64,000 nt of DNA from positions 1-64,000 of the forward strand of contig JBGTQJ010000002.1 of NCBI GenBank assembly GCA_041941305.1. The letters run 5' to 3'. The notes under the pieces were generated by a model. That model was not told the DNA's origin. It saw only the letters and a list, made by a program, of their open reading frames with translations, and made no database searches. This document shows positions 11,101 through 17,749 of the stretch, piece after piece. Position 1 is the first letter of the stretch, and each line of letters opens with the position of its first letter. The DNA comes from JANSWP01 sp041941305. GTDB lineage: Bacteria > Bacteroidota > Bacteroidia > Chitinophagales > Saprospiraceae. The translations under genes were made by a program, and so were the position numbers.

Positions 11101-12464
11101 GGATCTTCAATAATATCGACACAATAGGATGTGGAAGCGGAGCAACCTTGCGGACAGCCAATCGTCAAATCTAAAACTTCTGTGCATCCAAATTCATCTA
11201 CAATTGTTAGCGAATAGTTTCCAGGACAAAGACCTTGTTGAGAAGGTGTGGTAGAACCATTTGACCAAATATATTGGAAAGGCTGAAAACCACTTGTTTC
11301 AGCCAAGCTCACCCATCCATCACATGAATTACAATCACTTGCATGTTCTATTTCCTCAAAAAAACCCGAAACATTACATTGATCTGGAAGTCCTTCATCG
11401 GAAATCAAAAAATTACAATTAAAGACCAAATTACCATTTAGCACTACCTCGATGATATAGGTGCCTGAAATAAGATTGTGAAAGTCAATTAAGCCCTGGC
11501 TTGCGGTTACTACCGCAACAAATCCTCCAGGTCCAGTTAATTGTATATCATAGGGTCCCTGCCCTCCATCTATATAAATATATCCTATCCCATCGGTACT
11601 TCCCTGGCTAGCACCCTGGATTTGACCACAATAAGCATTGAATGGATCCGCACCGTTACTATCAGAAACTTCAGCAGTAATTTCTCCTTGCCCAGGCTCT
11701 CCCCATTCTACAGTGACCTGATTGCCATTCACTTCATAATCCTGGGCTCCAAATACCTGCCATTGTACATCTGACCCAGGCGTAGCACCTATTGCCTCAT
11801 AGGTCATTTGGCTATTGGAACAAACTTTTTGGCATGGGTTGGGAGACAAAGAATCCTGTTCACAAAAAATGATGGAGTTAGGGAGGATTTCGAGATCTGT
11901 AGGTGCTATTGAAACGCAATTTTGGCCAGAACAATCGAATTGGTTAAAAACTTGTAAGCAATAAGTCCCGGATCCACTAATTACAGGTGTGCTTGAATTA
12001 GTCCCACTAATAAAATTTCCATCTGTTGTTGTCCAAACATAATCCCAAAACTGTCCTCCTGTAGGATCCACAATATTGGTTGATAAAGTAGTGATTGTGC
12101 CATCATAACAATCTGGAGCAAAAATCTCTACATCAACAGTAAAGCCTACAAAAATATCTAAGGTGTAAGTGTCTCCAGTGGTCCAATTAATCACAGTCAA
12201 TATGATGACAGTTTGGGGAAAAACATCTGAGGTTAAACAAAGCGTCCCAACACTTCCATTATCTGTAAAGGAAACTCCTGTATCCCCCGTTGGTCCACTT
12301 ACATCATAGCTCCAGGAAAGGGTTGTCGCATTTGCTACATAATCAAAACAAGCCCCTGAACAAACTTCGCTAGGACCAGTTATTTGAAATTGTGCAAAAG
12401 ATGAAGCGGAGAAAAAAGCAAAGAAAGGAATGAGCAAATAGGAAATTATGTTTTTCATTTTCAT
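5130..12464 (-). CDS. Giant secreted PKD/repeat protein with T9SS type B sorting domain
   Basis: A 2444-residue surface or secreted protein with a signal peptide (MKMKNIISYLLIPFFAFFSASSFAQ). The N-terminal half is Cys-rich, with PKD-like/Ig-like modules and a SprB-like repeat around the DEFGCTEVLDL segment. Four PKD domains with WDFGD or WDFGE cores include three carrying DFG(D/E)PASG at about residues 1170-1450. An SdrD B-like domain (NVYFDVNGNGIID) sits near residue 1740. Seven tandem ~51-residue modules at about 1839-2194 follow the pattern C-(E/Q)-x(n)-Y-x-G-x2-L-x-PGD ... GCDS-x-V-x-V. The C-terminus (MPNAFSPNEDSVNDKYRGY, then FDRWGNMLF) is the gliding motility-associated type B CTD. Likely role: T9SS-exported adhesin or matrix protein. 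A TAGGTTTG -7-like box lies at 12541-12534, about 70 bases upstream. Confidence 0.88.
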   Translation of the reverse strand: MKMKNIISYLLIPFFAFFSASSFAQFQITGPSEVCSGACFDYVANATTLSWSYDVSGPTGDTGVSFTDNGSVGTLCLTSDVFPQTVIILTVINWTTGDTYTLDIFVGFTVDVEIFAPDCYDGTITTLSTNIVDPTGGQFWDYVWTTTDGNFISGTNSSTPVISGSGTYCLQVFNQFDCSGQNCVSIAPTDLEILPNSIIFCEQDSLSPNPCQKVCSNSQMTYEAIGATPGSDVQWQVFGAQDYEVNGNQVTVEWGEPGQGEITAEVSDSNGADPFNAYCGQIQGASQGSTDGIGYIYIDGGQGPYDIQLTGPGGFVAVVTASQGLIDFHNLISGTYIIEVVLNGNLVFNCNFLISDEGLPDQCNVSGFFEEIEHASDCNSCDGWVSLAETSGFQPFQYIWSNGSTTPSQQGLCPGNYSLTIVDEFGCTEVLDLTIGCPQGCSASTSYCVDIIEDPRAEMITTPSATNNQIEICEGQTVFFQNQSMNATSFIWDFGDFNTSTQFEPSHTYQNSGSYTVSLIARNECYCNDTTQMIVNVLDAAVPEIDCIGTVCEGETVTYSTDVNCGTYNWNVIGGGTILDGGGITDNFITIEWTSGSEGFIDLTVSGCAGNICVQPNIVPIPIISDDAQIEGEQRVCSGSIEEYFIPDFGGTDIFWSVSNGGFIIDGFGTNKISVNWFGSPTGSDQFVAVEFDNCYLGCGGRDTLDVKIVPEFYVQGPIEICEGETTQFFGINAFTGAPVACDWTISDGLGTTIVTIPNDPNPFVTMNHAPGRYAMTATPVNTSAYCTGDYRVFFEIIEPPLAPNSIAGTILVCPNEIYTYEAIGDPENSFAWVINNGGTVSTQTGNPVNVLWGSAPPYTLSVTQTSTSGLPCESDAFSMNIDPVPQVTITGDSEVCIEETTIHSTTFFPDIDYVWEILPDNSGTIISGQNSENIEVLWHSPGNGTVRLNLCDQVVNTNVIVRGKPGPNVIHPNGLCSGETALIQTVDTHNSYIWKNASGVIVSTAPDPMLLPGYYELEVTNSFGCVGETTFQVETYSVPTASISVPIYLGFCIGGPTATIQATTSGGGFTYQWFLNGSPVGSNTPTFTTNIPGTYQIVVTDQNGCVGNSNQLELLECISAGGICVGGICTNPACDNPGGGCTPAGNISFDINTTSECLTHDYVNTSTNFIPGSLIWDFGDPASGVDNTSTLENPSHTFTQPGYYSVLLIGQVPDANNPGATCLDGQLSQDVIYAVAEFEFEKACPGSPTEFTDISNYLEFTSIASWEWDFGDPASGAANASSDQNPTHVYNSVGNYNVTLTVVSSEGCQSSITKAVDVFNPPVVSFNLPTESCEGLALNFLANVSGDVTSLSWDFGEPASGDANSSELQDAYHAYENPGVYTISLTAENIYGCSEVFAQNLTIEPNNLNGDIQYSQPSPICEGDQITLTAPSGGISWNWSDGSSNQTVIADESSVWKVTITDDEGCTFTPDPAIVEVFEAPNGDIRAVEYNEFGQPIGIFDDNYSVCEGEDVTLVILGSLNYSYIWSNGEPGDEISFTEIKDNTLPQGDHDFSVTITDNTNGCTAVEGPFTVTVHPVPEDIQIISTPSGPLCENNQAVLSVNNPEPGLTYIWNTGEIGTSISVVAGGTYFVRGVNQFGCEGESNHLTIQNAPDITKIPSGCHSRCTPDTLCLPFIPGVANYQWYFNGSPIPGPNGTVPNLIADQSGEYFVEMTDWWGCTSISGTLTLDLYDGFGTILGNVYFDVNGNGIIDAPDTLVNEVNIFINDGTNNLDTVSSNGAGNYAFANILSTDYTLYLDTLNLPAGWSAISSEENTTLIGCDVEEEVNWLLTFDCTSPPTNLELSLCESDSISYQGVFLHPGDIESFTLSNADNCDSVVNVTVLELSTDFLPLTLETCENATINYEGTDLSPGEMMDFTFVNQNGCDSVVQVTVEGLPLSAEVLSLNACENGSTIYDGQTLFPGDVQEFTFQNQNGCDSVVTVTVIGVPPDQTPLLLNACENGSVIYSGTTLVPGDMQDFTFQNQIGCDSIVTVTVQAILSDTSQMQMEICEGTSTFFQGIELFVGDAQDFIFQNQIGCDSVVEVSVSGIPLGHSDLTLTACQNASVDYKGETLFPGDVQTFTLQSSQTGCDSTVTVTVDAAPLSDTSIVIQVCEGLMANYNGQDLGIGTQTPFQFQNVYGCDSTVLVNVDAFPSSSFDLISNTICINSTDGQIEVTNIQGVSNPYVYSIDGINFQNSPTFNGLMPENYTVTIEDVNGCQYDETISIPIIPELKIQVEDQFIPCDEGEIRITPLVISGDLNTLSWLWPDGSTEQSFVARDAGVYTVEVSDQCETITHDIEVLWGIDNRESFIYMPNAFSPNEDSVNDKYRGYLSSGIELVSYELMIFDRWGNMLFSTENIEEGWDGILNNRDMNAAVYVYWMTANVLSCGRVIEVFKKGDIVLVR
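5885..6950 (-). repeat. seven tandem ~51-residue coding repeats
   Basis: A coding tandem array inside the giant gene. Each unit of about 153 bases encodes a Cys near its start (ACENGS, TCENAT, ICEGTS), a YxG motif, L-x-PGD, a FTFQNQ-like strand and GCDSVVxVTV. Each unit has two Cys about 33 residues apart, so one disulfide per module is possible (inference). The units are divergent, with some pairs closer (units 3 and 4), pointing to internal duplication rather than a recent expansion. Confidence 0.85.
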
Positions 12465-12691
12465 AAGTAGGTTAATTTGTAATCGGCAATATTTGACTAT
12501 CGTAGCAGTTCGCCACAGTCAAAAGTTGGTATTCAAACCTAGTTTTTTTCGGAAACCTAAGACATTTTGAACAACTTAACAGCTCACCGTAGCCATAGAA
12601 GCGTAAGGAAGTGATAATATACTTTGAAAGGATACTGTAAAGATAGGAATGTGCTGCTTGATGATTTTGCCAATATTGAGCAATCGAACAA

Positions 12692-14410
12692 TCATTTTCT
12701 TATTACCTCAAAATATTTTCCCGATAAGTCTTCTTTTGGCATTGGATCAATTTCATAGGTACTTACCAAATCCCCTTCGATAATGCAGTTTTTCATTAAA
12801 AAATCCAACCATTCAGGAGAATCAACCTTTGCGCCTTCAAAATTAGTTTGACTATTGGCAATGACAATTTTGGCGCCTGCTATAGTAATCCCTCTTAAAT
12901 CCGAATTGCTTAAATCCGTATTTAAAAGCGTTGCTTCTTTCAATTCCGCCTTTTGCAAATTGACATTACTCAAATCAGAATCAGTCAAATCGGAACCTTT
13001 TAGTTTAGCTCTAAATAAATCTGCCGTTTTTAAATTGGCTTTTCGCAAATCAGCCGCACTAAGATCAACTTTTCGCAAATTACAATTACGCAAATCTGCA
13101 TTCTGAAGAACCACCGTACGCATTCTTGCATTTTCAAAATTGCAGCCTCTTAAATCTGCCCCAGAAAAATCCGCACCATCCAAAGTAGCGTTGGTGAGAA
13201 AGGCTCTGTTCATGTAGGCATTCCGTAAATCTCCCATTTTGATAGAAGCTCCAGACAAATCTGCTCTCTCAAGTTCCCCTTCTACCATACGAATATTGTT
13301 TAAGTATGCTTTATTCAAATTAGTACCCGTAAGCTCTGCCTTATTAAAATTGGACTGGTTGAAAATCGCCAGATAGGATTTATTGTCCATTTTGCTTTGA
13401 ACAAGAGACAGCAATAATTGTCCTTTTTCAGGACTAACTGGTCTTGGAATCAAAGAATCTCCCTGGAGGTAACGGTAAGGTTTAAAGGATTGACTCATAG
13501 CGGCAATTCTACCAATCAATTCAGGAGATAGTTGTCGCCTCTTCAATAATTTGTTTTGCTGCAATTCGGAATCTACTCTGTCTAATACACCTCCCATCAG
13601 GGACCCTGCAGACCCTCTTCTTTCTGCTTCAATTAATTCCGTTTGTTGATCAATACTCTCTGTTTGTTTTTCAACAAGGGTATTTTGTTTTTTTGCCAAA
13701 GTAGTCTGTTCCTGAATCATTACATTCTGATTCTCAATTTGATCGATTTGCTGCTCAAACAAATCTGTCTGCTTTACAAAAAGATCGCTTTGACGATCAA
13801 TATGTGAAAGCTCTTCTTTGAATAACTCATTCTGAGTTTTGATAAAAGCATTTTGAGCATCTATCTGATCAATTTGTCTAAAAAACAGCTCATTTTGATT
13901 ACCTATCAAAACATTTTGAGAATCAACCTGTGCATTTTGGAGAGAAAACAAATCATTCTGGCGGGCAATAAATGCGTTTTGGGTATCTAACTGAACGAGT
14001 TGCTTTGAAAATAAATCCGTTTGGCTATTCAGTAATACGGTTTGCTTTTCCAACATATCGGTTTGCCGATCCATTAATCTGGTTTGGATAATCAAAACCA
14101 AAACAGGGGTCACAGCAACAATTAATGCCACCATCCCAATTCTGGTGAACCGCCATATCACATGAGCTGAAACATCTGCTAAGGTGTCTTTTGAGACTCT
14201 GTTAGGTACTTCGTTGTAAAGCCTCAAAAAACTCTTTTTCAAGCCCCGCCCGAAATACAATGTTGACACTGCCTTTGCAAACCATCGGCCAAACTTCTTT
14301 CCTGTGTTTTTGTATTGTAACTCTCTTAGTTGCTCGCGCAACATTTCATTCTCCTCGAGCAGTTGCTCATTCGTTTTCTTTAATAGTTCGAGTTCCCTAG
14401 GTTGGTCCAT
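12692..14410 (-). CDS. Membrane-anchored heptad-repeat coiled-coil and pentapeptide-repeat protein
   Basis: No exact match recognised. The 572 residues show a clear layout. A short N-terminal leucine-rich coiled coil lies at about 5-35, followed by a basic region. One transmembrane helix (IGMVALIVAVTPVLVLIIQT) lies at about 90-110. Then come 21 uninterrupted heptads at about 117-263, nearly all starting with Gln (QTDMLEK, QNDLFSL, QNELFFR), in which a 21-residue super-period is visible. A linker follows. From about 347 to 530 there is a pentapeptide-repeat beta-helix with A(D/N)Lxx units such as ADLRKANLKTADLF. The protein therefore looks like a membrane-tethered stalk carrying a beta-helix head. 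It lies between two T9SS cargo genes on the same strand. Function unknown. Confidence 0.75.
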   Translation of the reverse strand: MDQPRELELLKKTNEQLLEENEMLREQLRELQYKNTGKKFGRWFAKAVSTLYFGRGLKKSFLRLYNEVPNRVSKDTLADVSAHVIWRFTRIGMVALIVAVTPVLVLIIQTRLMDRQTDMLEKQTVLLNSQTDLFSKQLVQLDTQNAFIARQNDLFSLQNAQVDSQNVLIGNQNELFFRQIDQIDAQNAFIKTQNELFKEELSHIDRQSDLFVKQTDLFEQQIDQIENQNVMIQEQTTLAKKQNTLVEKQTESIDQQTELIEAERRGSAGSLMGGVLDRVDSELQQNKLLKRRQLSPELIGRIAAMSQSFKPYRYLQGDSLIPRPVSPEKGQLLLSLVQSKMDNKSYLAIFNQSNFNKAELTGTNLNKAYLNNIRMVEGELERADLSGASIKMGDLRNAYMNRAFLTNATLDGADFSGADLRGCNFENARMRTVVLQNADLRNCNLRKVDLSAADLRKANLKTADLFRAKLKGSDLTDSDLSNVNLQKAELKEATLLNTDLSNSDLRGITIAGAKIVIANSQTNFEGAKVDSPEWLDFLMKNCIIEGDLVSTYEIDPMPKEDLSGKYFEVIRK

Positions 14411-14464
14411 TTGGCTGATTCGTATTATTCAGATGTGAAAATCAAACTTTTTTGCAAAACAAAA

Positions 14465-14501
14465 AAACGCCTGCTCTGAAAATCTTTCAAAGCAGGCGTT
14501 T
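14465..14501 (-). terminator. intrinsic terminator of the double-PDZ gene
   Basis: On the minus strand, AAACGCCTGCT (14501-14491) pairs with AGCAGGCGTTT (14475-14465) and is followed by a run of T (complement of 14461-14467). It lies 56 bases after the stop of the upstream PDZ gene. Confidence 0.85.
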
Positions 14502-14556
14502 AATTCAGTAATACAAATTCCAAAAGTTGAAAAAGTATTACGCTTCTGTCATACCA

Positions 14557-15957
14557 TTATGCTCTTACAAGCAAAATAATGGAGGTAGTGAACATTTTAT
14601 TTCCTTGGCGGATAGAAATCAAATGAGTTCCTGGAGAACTATTCTTGATATTCAACTCTTTGTTATAGTTGCCATCAAAGTTTTGCAGGTCCTCCTTGTA
14701 AATAACTTTACCCATAATATTGGTAATGATCAAGTTTGTAGGAACTGCCTCTCCAGAGAAGCGAAGGTTAAAGTTTCCATAAGTTGGATTTGGGAAAGCA
14801 TTCAAGTCTTCCAAAATCAAAGTATTGTCGACCACTTCTATTTCGGGTTGTTCAACTTCAACTTCTTCGATCAATGCTTGCTCCTCTATTACTTCTTCTT
14901 CTACTTCATCATCCGGACACTCTAAAAACTGAGCATCAATTTCCATGATGGCTCCATCTCTATCCACTGTAAGGGTGAAATAATCACCAGGACTATTTTT
15001 ATCTCTTTCGACTTGCAACTCCCTATGCGAATTGGTTGGAACATCGTTTAAGGCCAAAATGACATCACCGCGTTGCAAGTCAGTCTTTGAAGCAGCGGTA
15101 TTAGGAATGATACCACTTGCACGTACTCCTTTGCCTTGTCTGTTGTGTCCTCCACAGTAAACACCTATGAAAACCTTACAAGGATCTCTCTCTTTAGTGT
15201 AGCTACTAGGGGTTCCGGAAAGCGTTGCTTCAGTAGTTCGGGTTTGACCATTTCTTAAATACGCAACAGTAACTTTATCACCTGGCTCATGATTGTTCAG
15301 TTCAAAACGCAAATCACTCCTGTCAGTGATCGAATTGCCTTGAATAGCCGTGATAATATCTCCTTCTTTCAAGCCAGCAGCAGAAGCACCGCTACCTGAA
15401 ACTACACCATCGACATAAATGCCTTGGCCATCCGCGTCATCATCCAGATAGATTCCAAGGAAAGTCTTTTTGGAATCATTGCTATACTTGTGCTTATAGT
15501 GATAAACGTGTTTAAAGGAATTGTCAAATTTGAATTCGTAGTCACGATCGTCGTCATCATCATGGTCGTCATCATCATCCGCATGGTTTCCAATAATTAT
15601 TTTTAGACTTTCCAATTCGTCATTTGCTTCTTCTTTGGCGCGACGAATAAATAGTAAAGTTTCTTCATCTCCATGATTTTTCAAATGAAGAACTTCTTTT
15701 TGACCATCATCAGCCAACACTTTTACTTCTACGTGCTTGCCATCAGGGTCTTTTAGTTCCAAAGCTTTGAGATAAGCATCCAGGCTTTGACCTTTTTCAA
15801 TTTTTTTCTTTTTAACAGTGACGACACCGTCTTCGTGGGTGATTTTCTGAACAACTGTAACGTCGTCAGATGAAGTTGATTGAGCTGTGATTTGAGTATT
15901 CCCAAAAGCAAAAATCAACGCTAGTAAGAAGAAAAATTTTGGTGTAGAAAATTTCAT
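14557..15957 (-). CDS. Secreted protein with two PDZ domains and T9SS type A sorting domain
   Basis: A 466-residue exported protein. A signal peptide (FFFLLALIFAFGNTQITAQ) is followed by an N-terminal region of unknown fold and an Asp/His-rich stretch at about 122-135. Two PDZ domains follow. The first is at about 167-250 (FLGIYLDDDADGQGIYVDGV, GLKEGDIITAIQG). The second is at about 263-345 (FIGVYCGGHNRQGKGVRASG, DLQRGDVILALND). An acidic Glu/Val linker leads to a C-terminal type A sorting domain (AFPNPTYGNFNLRFSG ... GTHLISIRQGNKMF). No protease domain is present, so it is a PDZ-only scaffold or binding protein on the cell surface. Own terminator at 14465-14501. Confidence 0.85.
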   Translation of the reverse strand: MKFSTPKFFFLLALIFAFGNTQITAQSTSSDDVTVVQKITHEDGVVTVKKKKIEKGQSLDAYLKALELKDPDGKHVEVKVLADDGQKEVLHLKNHGDEETLLFIRRAKEEANDELESLKIIIGNHADDDDDHDDDDDRDYEFKFDNSFKHVYHYKHKYSNDSKKTFLGIYLDDDADGQGIYVDGVVSGSGASAAGLKEGDIITAIQGNSITDRSDLRFELNNHEPGDKVTVAYLRNGQTRTTEATLSGTPSSYTKERDPCKVFIGVYCGGHNRQGKGVRASGIIPNTAASKTDLQRGDVILALNDVPTNSHRELQVERDKNSPGDYFTLTVDRDGAIMEIDAQFLECPDDEVEEEVIEEQALIEEVEVEQPEIEVVDNTLILEDLNAFPNPTYGNFNLRFSGEAVPTNLIITNIMGKVIYKEDLQNFDGNYNKELNIKNSSPGTHLISIRQGNKMFTTSIILLVRA

Positions 15958-16255
15958 ACCGAGCGATTTGTTAAGTGACCTTTAAAAAACAACTTTCTCG
16001 TTTTGTCAAAATTGCGAAGGCTGAATGCCTGATAAGAAATGAAGCTGAGCTAATTTGACAAAATCAAAAGGTTAAAGCTATTTTTTAATCACTACTATTG
16101 TGAAAAAATGAGAAAGAGTTCAGACTAGGTTTGATACAAATTTTGAACTTCTTTCTATTAGATTTGAAGAATTATATTCCAAAGACAACCTTAGATTTAA
16201 AAGGATGCTTTGATTTTATGAATTTGTTAAAAAGACGGGAATGATTTTGAATTAG

Positions 16256-16918
16256 TTACAAATCCGGAGCATTCCAATAGGCATTATCTGGTAATGGTGC
16301 TTTTATTTCAACAATGGTATCTGTAACAGGATCATTAAAGGAAAGTTTCCACGCATGAAGAGCAATTGAATTTTTTGAATATTTTTTCTCCGATCCATAT
16401 TTTTCATCCCCTAAAATGGGATGCCCTATCGCTGAAAGTTGAGCTCTTATTTGATGAAATTTTCCAGTTTGAGGTTTAATTTCTAATACCAGGAATTCTG
16501 AATTTTTGGCAAGCACTTTATAGGAGAGGTGAACTTTAAAAGCATTTTCAACTTTTTTTGAAAATACCCTTGCTTTCTTATTCTTTTGATCTTTTTGAAG
16601 CCAATGACTCAAATTTCCTTTTTCTTCCAGGGATCCACTTTCTAAAATTGCCAGGTAGGTTTTTCGAACCTTCCTCAAACGAAATTGTTCATTTAATTTT
16701 TTTAATGCACTTTTCTTCTTTGCTAAAATTAAAGCTCCCGAAGTGACTCGATCCAGTCGATGAACAATGCCTAAAAAAGGGGTTTTTATAGATTTTGAGA
16801 GGTATGCTAAAACAAAACCCTGAATAGAATGCTCCCAAGGGTTTTCTTCAACAATGATTCCGGCAGGTTTATTAATGGCAAGCCAATGAGAATTTTCATG
16901 AATTATTGGAAGGTTCAT
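16256..16918 (-). CDS. RluA-family RNA pseudouridine synthase
   Basis: Isomerises specific uridines in rRNA or tRNA to pseudouridine. The catalytic motif GIVHRLDRVTSGALILAKK is at about 48-66, with the nucleophilic Asp in HRLDR. The downstream GKFHQIRAQLSAIGHPILGD block is also typical. At 220 residues it is a short form without the N-terminal S4 domain. It lies 26 bases downstream of folB on the same strand, so the two may be co-transcribed. The RNA target cannot be told from sequence alone. Confidence 0.92.
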   Translation of the reverse strand: MNLPIIHENSHWLAINKPAGIIVEENPWEHSIQGFVLAYLSKSIKTPFLGIVHRLDRVTSGALILAKKKSALKKLNEQFRLRKVRKTYLAILESGSLEEKGNLSHWLQKDQKNKKARVFSKKVENAFKVHLSYKVLAKNSEFLVLEIKPQTGKFHQIRAQLSAIGHPILGDEKYGSEKKYSKNSIALHAWKLSFNDPVTDTIVEIKAPLPDNAYWNAPDL

Positions 16919-16944
16919 TCACCTGTATGTTTGTGGCTTGGAGG

Positions 16945-17460
16945 TCAGGCAGCAAAAAACTCAAGACATTCTTTGCAAAGACATTGATTGCCGTATTCCC
17001 CTTTTACTTGTTCCAAAGTTCTTTTAAATACCTGAGTCCCCATACACCAACAGCTTTTGTCTTCATAACAAAGCATAGGACGACTACAACGAGCACATTT
17101 TTTGGAAAATTCGCCATCTACTTCTACAAAAGCACGCTTTACGATTCCACCTAGTGGAGGGTTTTTCTTGGAAACCCGTACCGTCAATTCGTGAATCCCA
17201 CCAAATTGGTGTTTCAATCCCAAAGCAATTTTTTCAGCAACAGTCTCCAATAATTTGCAGGGCTCTCTCATCGCGATTTTGCAAATCAAGTATACTGTTT
17301 CATAGTTAATCGTTTTGTCTAAGTTGTCATCTATTGCTGCCTTGGTTATACGTGTAGTAATATAAACATCTACCACAAATTCTCCACCGATGATTTGTTC
17401 TTCCTCATAAAAGCCATGTTTGGCTTGAAACTCCATTCCTTCAAGGGCGATGACTGCCAT
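16945..17460 (-). CDS. folB: Dihydroneopterin aldolase fused to a Cys-rich CWC domain
   Basis: Residues 1-118 are a normal FolB, which converts dihydroneopterin to 6-hydroxymethyl-dihydropterin in folate synthesis. It has the GMEFQAKHGFYEEEQIIGG substrate segment, the conserved Glu in KLLETVAEKIA and the catalytic Lys in KKNPPLGG. Residues about 119-171 form an extra domain with seven Cys: CARCSRPMLC, SCWCMG and QCLCKECL. This matches the small Cys-rich CWC family. Stand-alone FolB is about 120 residues, so this is a fusion. The Cys pattern suggests metal binding (inference). The start is at MAVIALEGM. Confidence 0.88.
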   Translation of the reverse strand: MAVIALEGMEFQAKHGFYEEEQIIGGEFVVDVYITTRITKAAIDDNLDKTINYETVYLICKIAMREPCKLLETVAEKIALGLKHQFGGIHELTVRVSKKNPPLGGIVKRAFVEVDGEFSKKCARCSRPMLCYEDKSCWCMGTQVFKRTLEQVKGEYGNQCLCKECLEFFAA

Positions 17461-17479
17461 GTTTCGAAAGTCAAGATGT

Positions 17480-17747
17480 TAGAGGTAAGCAACATGTTTC
17501 ATCCCGAATTCCTCTTTAGCCTCATAAGTCATTGATTTTCAATTCACTATCTAGCATACTGTTGTTGCGGGGTGGGGGGGTGGGGGGTTGGAAAACCCCA
17601 CACACGCCCCCCNNNNNNNNNNTTGCGCCTCTCCAACCCCCCAACCCCCCACCCCGCAACAACCTGAAAATCAAAAATTTAAGCAAAAAAACAAACAAAA
17701 AGGTTTTTAGTGCCCAAATTCGGAGTGTTTCATGTTGCTTACCTCTA
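17480..17747. repeat. nested inverted-repeat element containing the assembly gap
   Basis: The outer arms TAGAGGTAAGCAACATG (17480-17496) and its exact complement (17731-17747) are 17 bp. The inner arms are 31 bases (17561-17591 and 17633-17663), match with one mismatch, and are extremely G-rich on one side and C-rich on the other (GGGGTGGGGGGGTGGGGGG). The centre holds N at 17613-17622. The G tracts could form a G-quadruplex on the plus strand. The element lies between folB and the M23 gene and has no credible ORF. Confidence 0.6.
17613..17622. other. assembly gap (10 N)
   Basis: Ten undetermined bases inside the G/C-tract palindrome. The true length may differ from ten, because such structures often break assemblies. 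Confidence 0.95.
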
Positions 17748-17749
17748 CT

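Noticed and set aside
13660..14075. 21- and 63-base periodic repeats
   Set aside because: Explained by the coding heptads of the coiled-coil protein, not by a DNA repeat array.
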